A stretch of 64,000 nt of DNA from Emticicia sp. C21 (GTDB taxonomy: Bacteria; Bacteroidota; Bacteroidia; Cytophagales; Spirosomataceae). The notes under the pieces are model-generated. The model was not told the origin of the DNA and made no database searches. It was given only the letters and a program-made list of their open reading frames with translations. The stretch lies in assembly GCF_003418935.1 (NCBI RefSeq), contig NZ_QVMT01000005.1:310279-374278 (forward strand), written 5' to 3'. Below, piece after piece: positions 1 to 9,600 of the stretch (within the stretch, counting starts at the first letter, position 1; every line of letters starts with the position of its first letter). Position numbers and translations under genes: made by a program.

Positions 1-465
1 GACACCATAATCAGGAATTGACAGAACAAATACTTTTTTATAATCACCATGTGCAAATCTGGCGCTAATTTGTAACAATTCTCTGAATTCGATTCTGTAT
101 TTTTCAATACTTTGCCTCCGATACTGATTGTTTACACCTATCAGTAAAGATACCATATCGTATTGATTCGTGTTTTTGCTGTCGGCAATGGCTTGTGTTA
201 ATTCTTCCGTTGTCCAGCCTGTGCGCGCAATAATATCGTGTTTGGTAATGGTAAAATCACTTTTCAATAAATCAATCAGATACATACTCCAACGATCTTT
301 TTCTACAACACTTTCGCCAATAGTATAGGAGTCTCCCAGAGCTAAGAAAGTTCTGTCCGGCCCTGTTCCGATGGGATTTGGAATAGAGACTATTTCGGTG
401 GTATCTGTCATAGCACATGATAAAAATAAAGCTATAGATAAGATGAAAGCGATGATTTTTGACAT
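1..465 (-). CDS. SGNH/GDSL-family hydrolase lipoprotein, 3' end cut by window edge
   Basis: Reading the minus strand from the ATG at 465 gives 155 residues that run off the left edge, so only the N-terminal part is present. The first 17 residues are a hydrophobic signal ending LFLSC, which suggests a lipoprotein with a slightly relaxed lipobox. The block I motif LALGDSYTIG with its nucleophilic serine and the block III motif LIGVNNQ are both visible, followed by SIPDYG. These are hallmarks of SGNH esterases and lipases (GDSL family). The substrate cannot be inferred. The C-terminal DxxH motif lies outside the window. Confidence 0.8.
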   Translation of the reverse strand, partial: MSKIIAFILSIALFLSCAMTDTTEIVSIPNPIGTGPDRTFLALGDSYTIGESVVEKDRWSMYLIDLLKSDFTITKHDIIARTGWTTEELTQAIADSKNTNQYDMVSLLIGVNNQYRRQSIEKYRIEFRELLQISARFAHGDYKKVFVLSIPDYGV

Positions 466-551
466 ATAAGCATTAATCAGTTTTTGAAAGACAAATTATT
501 AACCTACAATTATATTTATAAATATATACGGGAATATAGGGATAGAAGTCC

Positions 552-559
552 TATTTTTG
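552..559 (+). promoter_or_regulatory. Bacteroidota -7 element of argG promoter
   Basis: TATTTTTG matches TAnnTTTG perfectly and lies 48 bases before the argG ATG, predicting a leader of about 40 bases. No clear TTG is seen at the -33 position, so the call rests on the -7 box and location only. Confidence 0.5.
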
Positions 560-607
560 CAAAATTTTTATTAAAACCTAAATTTCCGTTTCAGCGGCTG
601 ATTTAAT

Positions 608-1804
608 ATGAAAGTTGTTTTAGCATATAGTGGAGGATTAGATACCTCGTTTTGTGTAAAATATCTGACCGAAGAATTGGGTCATGAAATACACTCAGTA
701 TTGGTTGATACGGGTGGTTTTACAGAAGAAGAAATCAAGGATATTGAAACAAAGGCTTATGAATTAGGCGTGAAACATCATCATACAGCTCGTATGGTAG
801 ATGAATATTATCAGAAATGTATACGTTATCTGGTATATGGCAATATCCTGAAAAATAATACTTATCCACTTTCTGTAAGTGCTGAACGTATGTTTCAGGC
901 GGTAGCTGTGGCTGATTATGCCAAACAAATTGGAGCAGAAGCCGTAGCACACGGAAGTACAGGTGCCGGAAACGATCAGGTACGTTTTGATATGGTATTC
1001 AGAATTGTATTACCGAATGCGCAAATCATTACACCTATCCGTGACCTACGTTTATCTCGCGAAGCTGAAATCGAATTCTTGAAATCAAAAGGCGTAGTAC
1101 GTGAATGGCATAAAGCGGCGTACTCTATCAATAAAGGTTTGTGGGGGACATCGGTAGGTGGTAGAGAAACTTTAACTTCAGACGGTTTCTTACCGGAAAG
1201 TGCCTTCCCGACACAGGTAACGAAGAAAAAAGGTAGTGAAGTAACACTACAATTTGTAAAAGGTGAATTGAAAGGGGTAAATGGTCGTCGTTTCAAAAAT
1301 CCGGTAGATGCTATTCGCCGTTTGTCTGAATTAGCTTCTCCGTATGGTATCGGTCGTGATATTCACGTGGGTGATACAATCATTGGTATCAAAGGTCGTG
1401 TAGGTTTCGAAGCTGCTGCTCCGTTGATTATTATTAAGGCCCACCATTTATTGGAGAAACATGTATTGACCAAATGGCAACAATACTGGAAACAGAATTT
1501 AGCTGAGTGGTATGGTATGTTGTTGCACGAAGGACAATTCCTAGAGCCATTGATGCGTAATATTGAGACATTCTTGGCAAGTACACAAGAAAACGTAACT
1601 GGAGAAGTGCGTGTACAACTAACGCCTTATCATTTCCAATTATTAGGTATCAAGTCTGATTACGATATGATGTCGCCGGTATTTGGTAGCTATGGTGAAA
1701 TGAATAATGCCTGGAGTGGTGATGATGTAAGAGGTTTCTCGAAAATCATGTCAAATCAGGTAATGATTCATGAGAAAATAGCTGAATTGGCTGGGAAGAA
1801 GTAA
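608..1804 (+). CDS. argG: Argininosuccinate synthase
   Basis: This enzyme joins citrulline and aspartate using ATP to make argininosuccinate, the next-to-last step of arginine synthesis, in the cytoplasm. The N-terminal ATP pyrophosphatase loop SGGLDTS is at residues 8-14. Later family blocks are present, such as HGSTGAGNDQVRF near residue 115. At 398 residues it is full length for the bacterial family. The ATG at 608 follows a TAnnTTTG promoter box, and a strong terminator follows the stop, so it looks monocistronic. No other arginine genes are in the window. Confidence 0.97.
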   Translation: MKVVLAYSGGLDTSFCVKYLTEELGHEIHSVLVDTGGFTEEEIKDIETKAYELGVKHHHTARMVDEYYQKCIRYLVYGNILKNNTYPLSVSAERMFQAVAVADYAKQIGAEAVAHGSTGAGNDQVRFDMVFRIVLPNAQIITPIRDLRLSREAEIEFLKSKGVVREWHKAAYSINKGLWGTSVGGRETLTSDGFLPESAFPTQVTKKKGSEVTLQFVKGELKGVNGRRFKNPVDAIRRLSELASPYGIGRDIHVGDTIIGIKGRVGFEAAAPLIIIKAHHLLEKHVLTKWQQYWKQNLAEWYGMLLHEGQFLEPLMRNIETFLASTQENVTGEVRVQLTPYHFQLLGIKSDYDMMSPVFGSYGEMNNAWSGDDVRGFSKIMSNQVMIHEKIAELAGKK

Positions 1805-1822
1805 TTCTTAGCTATAAATTGT

Positions 1823-1857
1823 AAAACCCCATAAATTGTCGAGTTTATGGGGTTTTT
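1823..1857 (+). terminator. Rho-independent terminator of argG
   Basis: A perfect 13-bp stem (arms 1823-1835 and 1844-1856, with the core CCCCATAAA/TTTATGGGG) has an 8-base loop and a T-rich tail. It starts 19 bases after the argG stop codon. Confidence 0.9.
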
Positions 1858-1951
1858 GTTTTATTCATCTTTTCTTAATCCAAGGGACAGCGAATAAAAC
1901 GGTCCGCCGTCGAGTTCGCCGCCTAAGATAACAAAGGTTAGTATTTTATTG

Positions 1952-1967
1952 ACCGACTTAAGTCGGT
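1952..1967. repeat. 16-bp perfect palindrome between convergent genes
   Basis: ACCGACTTAAGTCGGT reads the same on both strands. It lies between argG and the sulfatase gene, 16 bases from the sulfatase stop. It has no T tract, so it is not a standard terminator. It could be a protein-binding site or a remnant of a dispersed repeat; the sequence does not decide. Confidence 0.5.
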
Positions 1968-1982
1968 ATATTAGTGAAATAA

Positions 1983-3434
1983 TTAAAAAGGCCCTTTCGC
2001 ATTAATCTTAGCAGCCTGTTTAGTAGCTCCCGGCATTTCTCCTCTAATATCTTTCTCTGTTAAAGGCTTACCCGTTTCTCTATGATACCAGTCAGGTGTC
2101 AGTTTTGTTGGACTTGTATCTCCTGTTTCTGTCTGCCAGCGCTCCAAAGTGCTCTTAAGCTGATAAATCGTTGATTTATATTTAGGGTTATTTATCTGAT
2201 TGTTAGTTTGAGCTGCATCGCTTCTCATATCATAAAACTCGGCTGTTGGTCTGGGATTTATGAATACTTCTTTTTGTAGTGGAGTTAGTTTTTCTTTATT
2301 CTCTTTCAAAGCTAATGCTGATGGGCTTTGGTTTGCATCAATCGGGCCGCCATTATCTAATCCAGGGCGATTATTAATTAAATAGAGAAAGTCTTTAGTG
2401 CGTACAGCTCGTTCGTAGGCTTCGTAATCATGCCAGTTGTGTTCAGCAAAAATGTATTTTCTAAAATCAGCTTTTGGTGTTTTTAATAAATTGGTAAAGC
2501 TTTGCCCTTGAATAGTATTGGCTGGTTTTACACCTGCTAAATGCAATAGAGTTGGGGCGATATCTATGGTACTAACCAGTGCATCTGTTTGTTGCTGGCT
2601 TTTGATGCCATTTTTCCATTTGATGATAAAAGGTGTTTTGATACCTCTATCATAAAGCAGAGTTTTATTACCGGAGAAAGGACGGGCATTATCAGCCGTA
2701 AAAATGATGATAGTATTATCTGCAATGCCTTGTCTTTCTAATTCTTTCCACAATTCACCGATATAATAGTCCAATCTCCCAATTTCATTGTAGTAAGAAG
2801 ATAGGTCGTGTCGGGTATCTTTGGTATCAATCAGGGTATTAGGAACACGAACTTCTTTATCTGGATTATGAGTGATTTTAAAATTATCTGCCGACCACTC
2901 TCTATGGGCATCGAAAGGAGATAGCCAGAAAAAGAAAGGTTTACCTTTAGGTCTTGCCTGCAGGATATTAATCCATTGGTCTTCACCACCTAAGCCATTC
3001 AGTTTTTCTCCTGCCAGCAATGTATCATAAGCACGTTTGGTGTTTTTACCCTCGTGCCATTTACCCATTAATGCTGTATAATAGCCTGCTTTTCGCAATT
3101 GTTCGGGAAAATAGGTCAGATGCGCTGGAAGTTCGGTATGCAATTCGGCTGCTCCCGTATTATGCGGGTATCTGCCTGTAAGAATACTCGTTCGGCTTGG
3201 GCTGCATGAACTGGAAGTGACAAACATATTGTTGAACAATAAGCCATCTTTGGCTAGTTTATCAATATTAGGTGTTTTCACTAAGGGATTACCATAACAA
3301 CCAATATCATCATAACTGATGTCATCACCGATAATGAAAATAATATTGGGTACAGTAGCTTTAGGTCTGTTCAACCAGGCAGATAAGCTTATGCCTGTCA
3401 ATAACAGTAAAGCTATACCTAAATACTTTTTCAT
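1983..3434 (-). CDS. Sulfatase, heparan N-sulfatase-like (S1 family)
   Basis: This is a periplasmic enzyme expected to remove sulfate from a sulfated sugar. Residues 1-19 form a signal peptide. The metal-binding aspartates are in IIGDDIS (residues 34-40). The C-x-P-x-R motif, CSPSR with Cys77, is the cysteine type that is converted to formylglycine. It is followed by TGRYPH, and GKWHEG appears further on. The arrangement resembles N-sulfoglucosamine sulfohydrolase (SGSH, subfamily S1_8), but substrate is inferred only. No SusC/SusD pair, other sulfatase or maturase gene is nearby, so it is an isolated sulfatase. cutC lies 12 bases upstream on the same strand and may share its transcript. Confidence 0.9.
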   Translation of the reverse strand: MKKYLGIALLLLTGISLSAWLNRPKATVPNIIFIIGDDISYDDIGCYGNPLVKTPNIDKLAKDGLLFNNMFVTSSSCSPSRTSILTGRYPHNTGAAELHTELPAHLTYFPEQLRKAGYYTALMGKWHEGKNTKRAYDTLLAGEKLNGLGGEDQWINILQARPKGKPFFFWLSPFDAHREWSADNFKITHNPDKEVRVPNTLIDTKDTRHDLSSYYNEIGRLDYYIGELWKELERQGIADNTIIIFTADNARPFSGNKTLLYDRGIKTPFIIKWKNGIKSQQQTDALVSTIDIAPTLLHLAGVKPANTIQGQSFTNLLKTPKADFRKYIFAEHNWHDYEAYERAVRTKDFLYLINNRPGLDNGGPIDANQSPSALALKENKEKLTPLQKEVFINPRPTAEFYDMRSDAAQTNNQINNPKYKSTIYQLKSTLERWQTETGDTSPTKLTPDWYHRETGKPLTEKDIRGEMPGATKQAAKINAKGPF

Positions 3435-3446
3435 TGTTTTAGATGA

Positions 3447-4193
3447 TTACAGGTGATATTTTTTAGTAGTTATAATATCTACTACGGCTTTGCAATTGTC
3501 AAAATTGGCTTCGTACATTTCAAATTCGTTGGTCAATACGGCGCTTGCCATACTTACGTCAGGTTTCCGATATTCCATCTGGCTATTTACAATGCCTTTG
3601 CCTGTCATGTGCAACGCATGAACGCCTGCTTCTAATAGTTGTGCAGCATTCCGGGCGGTCACACCTCCACCTGCCATAATTTCAATACGGTTGTCTGCTT
3701 TTTCGGCCAACGTTTTTAATAAGTCTATTCCGTCGGTGACTGTGTTTTTCTGCCCTGATGTTAATATTCTTTCACAACCCAATTCAATAATGGTTTCAAG
3801 GGCTTGAAATGGTTCAGCACATACATCAAATGCTCTATGGAAAGTAACTTTCATTGGGTGGGCCAAGTCTACCAGTTCCTTTGTTCGGGGTATATCAACA
3901 CTTCCGTCTGGATTTAAAAGCCCGAATACAACACCATCAGCCCCTAATCCTTTAGCAGTTTGAATGTCTTCTTTCATTACATCAAATTCAGTATCTGAGT
4001 AGCAGAAATCACCCCCACGCGGGCGAATCATCACGTATAATTTGATTGTGAGATTCTGGCGTGCAAGTTTAATTAAGCCTGCTGAGGGGCTTGTACCACC
4101 TTCAAACATTCCGCCACATAATTCAACACGATAAGCGCCTGCCTTTTGGGCTGTCAGACAGGATTCTAAGGAAAAGCAACAAATTTCTAACAT
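3447..4193 (-). CDS. cutC: CutC-family protein
   Basis: This 248-residue protein belongs to the CutC family (PF03932), a small TIM-barrel protein. The start MLEICCFSLESCLTAQKAG, the VELCGG motif near residue 25, MIRPRGGDF at about residues 56-64 and MAGGGV in the C-terminal half are typical. The family was named for copper homeostasis in E. coli, but that role has been disputed and the true activity is uncertain. It precedes the sulfatase gene with a 12-base gap, consistent with co-transcription. Family assignment is firm and function is not. Confidence 0.9.
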   Translation of the reverse strand: MLEICCFSLESCLTAQKAGAYRVELCGGMFEGGTSPSAGLIKLARQNLTIKLYVMIRPRGGDFCYSDTEFDVMKEDIQTAKGLGADGVVFGLLNPDGSVDIPRTKELVDLAHPMKVTFHRAFDVCAEPFQALETIIELGCERILTSGQKNTVTDGIDLLKTLAEKADNRIEIMAGGGVTARNAAQLLEAGVHALHMTGKGIVNSQMEYRKPDVSMASAVLTNEFEMYEANFDNCKAVVDIITTKKYHL

Positions 4194-4221
4194 TCTGTTT
4201 CTATGGTTCTTTTATGCAAAG

Positions 4222-4261
4222 AAACAGATTAAAAGCCTTTTCTGAAGCATCTAATCTGTTT
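4222..4261 (-). terminator. Candidate hairpin terminator after the tandem Ig-like genes
   Basis: A 10-bp perfect inverted repeat (AAACAGATTA at 4222-4231, TAATCTGTTT at 4252-4261) lies just beyond the stop codon at 4285. The 20-base loop is long and the T tract weak, so termination is only plausible. Confidence 0.4.
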
Positions 4262-4284
4262 TCTTTAAATTTCAATTTCTGTTA

Positions 4285-6600
4285 TTAGTACTTTATTAGT
4301 TTCCTCGTTACAAAGTCTTTCCCTACCTGCATTCTAATCAGGTATTCACCTGCGGCCAGATAATTCAGATTCAGGTATTGTTTCTTGTAGGTTACATTTC
4401 CCAGATTTTTTTCAGATAATTGCTGACCTTTCATGTCCAACAACTGATATGAGACTTCTTGCGAGACTAGTAAATCAAAAATGATTTCGCAATAACTTTC
4501 TGCCGGAATAGGGGCTATATAGATTTTATGGCCAACAAGCGGTTCGTTGCCTAAAATAATCACATTTACTTTGGCTTCTCCTGATACAGTACCTTCTCCA
4601 CAGGCATTTTTGATTGAGGTTAGTTTAAATATAGTACTTTCCTGAATCTTGACGGAGTGGATAATTTTATTTTTGTCTGTAGTTCCTTCCTGATTATTGC
4701 CTAATTTATAAGTAAAAGGCGGGCTTGAAGTGAATGATAATTTTAAGTTAGCCATATCTCCCATGCTTACTGTTGTGTCTCCTGAAATAGTTGCTGTGAG
4801 TGGCTGCGTATTTGCATAAACTTTTACACTGGGTGTAAGCACAGAACAATCTCCATTGTCAATAATCGCTTTGTAGACACCATCTTCATTGACTTTTAAA
4901 GCAGAAGAAGTTTCACCAAGACTTATATTGTCTTTAAACCATTCATACGTATATCCAGGTTCTTTACTGGCTTCAATAGTTCTGGATTCTGTATTCAGGC
5001 AAATAGCTGAGTTACTCGGTAGTGGTGATATTTGATTTTTGGTCTGCATAAGGTCTACTTTGATGATATTACTTATGGCCTCACAGTTGTTATATTTTAA
5101 TTTAGCATAGTAGTTGCCCGCCTGGTTCAAAGTAAATCTTGTTTGCCTATCGGCTAATTTTTGTTGATTATTATACCATTCAATGCTAAAATCTAAAGAA
5201 TCAATTCTGGATCTATCATCTACAGCTACTAAGAATAAATCAATTTTTTTGCCATCACATATAGTAGTATTGGACGGAAAAGGTGTATTCCAGGAATAGG
5301 TTATCCTTGGGTTAAAGTTTTTCTTTATTAAGAATGACTTGATAAAAATGCAACCACCATATTGTCGGGTTTGTACGGTATACAACCCCTCTTCATAGGC
5401 TCTGGGACTAAAATAATCTCCCATTAAGTTACCATTATAAAACCATTGAAATTCTGTTATGCCACCACTGCCAGGTGGATCAAAAGCTAGCCTGGCAAAA
5501 TCTGAACAAACACTAATGGTATCAGTAAGGAGTGTGATAGGTCCGTTGTTAATATCAAAAACGGTTGTGTCTGATAAAATTGCACAGGATTTTTGTGCAG
5601 GAGAGTAAGTTTTTGCCCAATATTTTCCTGACTCTTTTATTGTGAAATAACGATTGGTATAGTCACTATTAGGGGTTCTGGTTTCGATAAGTTTTCCATC
5701 TCTATAGAAATCAATATACCAGTCATAGGTCCCGGTATAACCGTCGCTTACATCAAGGCTATAAAAAGCATTTTTATCCTTGCATAAAGAAACAGTTTTC
5801 TTTTCGTCAGAAAAAGGGTAATTATGACTCAATTTCCCATATAGGGTGTCTCTACGAACAATTTCTATTTTTTTAGAATTGGCAATACACTCTCCTTGAG
5901 TTAGCTGTAAATAATAAACACCCGGCTCAGAAGCTGTGTAATTAATATCATTGGCTTTTGTAATATTTTTATCATTATGTTTCCATTGAAGACTTAAGCC
6001 ATATTTTTTTAAAAAGGCAATGTTTTCCTGTTGATTATCAATAGGTACAGCTCTATAGCCATTATGATAAAAGGTAGTCTTAAAACTTTCACATAAGGCA
6101 ACTTTATTATTAATTATCGCTCTGTCACCAGAAATTTCGTTAGATAAATTCTGCCCTATTTCTACCGAGACAGAATCTGAAGTCGCTTCACAAGACCCTT
6201 GATAGACAGTTAATTTATAATAACCACTTTCTTTGGCTTCAAATAAATCTTTTTTAGCCCCTTCCTCTACTACTTTTCCATTATGCCTCCAGCTGTATTT
6301 TGTATAAATAGAATTATCAAAACTAGCAGATTGTAAAGGAACTACATAACCTTTGCAGGCAAATGAACTTCCGACAATTGAATAAATGTAAGGTGTTGCT
6401 ATCTCACACTTTTTACTTTCCAATAATGCTTCTAAAGAGCGGTCGCTATAGTTTGTTTTTGTAGAATCGAATAATTGTGTATCAAAACCAGAGTCAAATT
6501 CTTTCCAAAAGGCTTTATCAGTAATTGTGTATGCTCTTACAAAATAGGGAGAAAGAAAAGTAATAAATAAAATGTAAGTGCTTAGTAAACTTTTAGTCAT
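4285..6600 (-). CDS. Ig-like repeat surface protein with type IX sorting domain (shorter paralog)
   Basis: A 771-residue secreted protein. Residues 1-23 are a signal peptide. The body is a string of Ig-like repeats with regularly spaced cysteines and phrases such as SGYYKLTVYQGSC, EPGVYYLQLTQGEC and DGVYKAIIDNGDC. The last 75 residues or so, from PIPAESYCEI to TRKLIKY, form a Por secretion C-terminal sorting domain (TIGR04183 type). It should therefore be exported by the type IX system and attached to the cell surface. It aligns along its whole length with the C-terminal half of the upstream neighbour, with a 43-base gap between them. Adhesion is a reasonable guess; the ligand is unknown. Confidence 0.85.
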   Translation of the reverse strand: MTKSLLSTYILFITFLSPYFVRAYTITDKAFWKEFDSGFDTQLFDSTKTNYSDRSLEALLESKKCEIATPYIYSIVGSSFACKGYVVPLQSASFDNSIYTKYSWRHNGKVVEEGAKKDLFEAKESGYYKLTVYQGSCEATSDSVSVEIGQNLSNEISGDRAIINNKVALCESFKTTFYHNGYRAVPIDNQQENIAFLKKYGLSLQWKHNDKNITKANDINYTASEPGVYYLQLTQGECIANSKKIEIVRRDTLYGKLSHNYPFSDEKKTVSLCKDKNAFYSLDVSDGYTGTYDWYIDFYRDGKLIETRTPNSDYTNRYFTIKESGKYWAKTYSPAQKSCAILSDTTVFDINNGPITLLTDTISVCSDFARLAFDPPGSGGITEFQWFYNGNLMGDYFSPRAYEEGLYTVQTRQYGGCIFIKSFLIKKNFNPRITYSWNTPFPSNTTICDGKKIDLFLVAVDDRSRIDSLDFSIEWYNNQQKLADRQTRFTLNQAGNYYAKLKYNNCEAISNIIKVDLMQTKNQISPLPSNSAICLNTESRTIEASKEPGYTYEWFKDNISLGETSSALKVNEDGVYKAIIDNGDCSVLTPSVKVYANTQPLTATISGDTTVSMGDMANLKLSFTSSPPFTYKLGNNQEGTTDKNKIIHSVKIQESTIFKLTSIKNACGEGTVSGEAKVNVIILGNEPLVGHKIYIAPIPAESYCEIIFDLLVSQEVSYQLLDMKGQQLSEKNLGNVTYKKQYLNLNYLAAGEYLIRMQVGKDFVTRKLIKY

Positions 6601-6643
6601 AATGATAATTAAAATGGGTCAAATTAATTTAAAAGATATTGTG

Positions 6644-9600
6644 CTAGTATTTTATCAGTTTCCTGGTTACAAAGTCCTTCCCCACTTGTATCCTAATCAG
6701 ATACTCTCCGGCTGTGAGATTATTCAGGTTCAGATATTGCTTCTTATATGTTACTTGTCCCAGATTCTTTTCAGATAATTGCTGACCTTTCATGTCTAGC
6801 AATTGATACGAGACTTCCTGAGAGACTGGTAAATCAAAAATGATTTCGCAATAGCTTTCTGCCGGAACCGGGGCTATGGTGATTTTATGCCCAATCAGCG
6901 GCTCATTCCCTAAAATAATTATATTTATTTTGGCTTCTCCAGATACAGTACCTTCTCCACAGGCATTTTTAATTGAAGCTAGTTTAAATATAGTACTTTC
7001 CTGAATCTTGATGGGTTGAATAATGGTATTCTTATCTGAGGTTCCTTCCTGATTATTACTTAGTTTGTAAGTGAATGGTGGGCTTGACGTAAAAGACAAC
7101 TTTAGATTAGCTGTATCCCCGATATTCAGAGTGGTATCACCCGAGATGGTTGCTGTTGGTAATTGCGTAATTGAATAGATTCTAACCTTAGGTGTAAGCA
7201 CGGAACAATCACCACTCTGAATAAGGGCTTTGTAAGTACCTGTTTGACTAGCTTTTAATGTGGATGACATTTCGCCTAAAGCGGTATTATCTTTAAACCA
7301 CTCGTAGGTATATCCGTTTTCTTTGTTGGTTTCGAGAATCTGGAATCCGCCATTAATACATATACCCAAGCTATCAGCTTTTGGAGTAATCTGATTTTTT
7401 ATTTGTGATACCTCTACTTTAATGCTATTACTTTTTGTTTCACAGTCTCTGTATTTGGTTCTGACAAAATATTCTCCCGGTTGATTGGCATTTATAGAAG
7501 AAACAGTATCTGGTAGTTTTTGTTGGTTTCTATACCATTCCGTGGTATAGCTCGAATTGTAGGCTTGCTGAATACCACTTTGGTTATAAGAAATCAACCT
7601 ATTATCCGCGCCCTCACAAAAATTAATCACCCCGTTTACCGGGTCTTTATCAATCGCTATTAATCTTGAGCCTATATTTCTTTTTACCAGAATAGACTGT
7701 ATTGTGCTGCATCTATTACCCTCATTGATTTCTACTGTGTATATACCTTCTTCATTAGGCACGTATAAATAATTACTATTGCCTCCTATAATTTTATTCT
7801 TAAAACTCCACTGATACCCATTAGAGTCGGTTTCGCGAGAGATATCCGGTGCGTACAAAGTGATAGAATCATTACATGAAAAAACAGTATCCATCGGTAG
7901 CTGCAAAGGCCTGTCGGCAAATAAAACATTACTTGTATCTGTGTAAGCTATACAATTTTTTTGGTTTTCCGGATATAGTTTTATTGAATACTTGCCTGAA
8001 TCTTTAATAGGGAAACTGTTCATGGTGCTATTATCATTTTTCACAGAGTAACTATTGATAAGCTTACCATCTTTGTATAATTCTTTGTTCCAGTTATACA
8101 TGGCCCCGTAGGTTTCATAAGCATAAAGGTATAAGGCCGTTTCACTGCAGACAACAAGGGTATCTTTACCCTTTATAGTACTATAATCATAATTATTTAT
8201 CAATTTTATCGACGAAACATTTTGTCTGACAACCTCAACTTTATTAGAATTAGCTATACAATCCCCTTGTCTCATTTGAAGCTGATAAAGACCGGGCTCA
8301 TTTGAAGAATAATAGGCTTTATTTGCACCTGCAATATTTTTATTGTCTCGCTTCCATTGAAAACTAAATCCATACTTTGCAGCTAATGCAGTATCGTTAA
8401 CCGAAGTAAAATAATAATTTGTATGATAGAGATTAGCGGAGGTCTGGTCGCAGATAGTTACCTTATTGTTACCGATATCAGTGTTTCCCTCAGCAAAAAT
8501 TTTATTAAGCAGGTTTTTATCACCTATCTTAATCAAAACAGAATCAGAGGTTTCTTTACATGAACCCTGAGAAACGGTAACTTTATAATACCCGGTTTCT
8601 TTAGCCTCAAAAGCATTTCTATCAACTTTTTTCTCTATGATCTGTCCATTGCGTTTCCATTCATAACCCGTGTATGGAAAATAACCTCTCTCTGCCAAAG
8701 GAACAGAAAAACCGGTACAGGCATTTTGGATACCAATGAGAGATGTTAGATTAGCTTTAGGCACCGCTCCCTTTATAACTTCAATCCTCTCTGATTCAAC
8801 GGCACATCCGCCCTCGACGAATGCTACGGAATATAAACCACTTTCTTTTGCTTCAAAATCAACCTTTGTTGCTCCTGCTATATCAGCGCCATTCTTTCTC
8901 CACTGAACCGATTGATTTTCGCCAACAAAAACGCTCGTTCTAAGCTTCGTTGAATACCCTTCGCAGTGCATCATAGTTCCGGAAATATATGCATTCCCGA
9001 CTATAGCATAAACAGGAAGTTTAGCCCCTTTTATGGCAAATGTTTTACTGTTGGTTATGAATTTCCCGTCTTCATCTTCAATAATAAAATACATATCGCT
9101 GCCACTTATATCAGGCATTGATAGCAGAATACTGTCTCCTGAAAAAATGCCTAAATGATAGCTTTCAGAGAAGGTTTCTAAAATGATTTTAAGTTTTTTA
9201 TTTTTAGGTAAACTGGCTGGTAGTTTCAGTTTGAGTTTAAATTTTTCCTGATAACAATAAGTCTCTTTCAGGTTTGTAAACTCAACAATATCGTTACAGA
9301 CTAAAGGAGGAGTAATAGCATGCGGTGGAATTGTCAAAGGATAGGAGCAAACGGTATTAGTAGTATAATCAACAGATTGCAAGGTAAAAAACTCCTTATT
9401 TTCCGTTGGCTCTATTTTACCTAAATTGACATACTTCTCACTCATACCGCCATATTCGTCATAGACTTGAAAAGAACGCCAATTGGAATCACCGCCAAAT
9501 AAACTATAATTTAGATAATAGTAGCCCGGATTTGCTTTAAATTTCACAACAAGGTCTTGATTGAGGCAAAAAGGACTGGCAAATTCAAAGGAAATAACAG

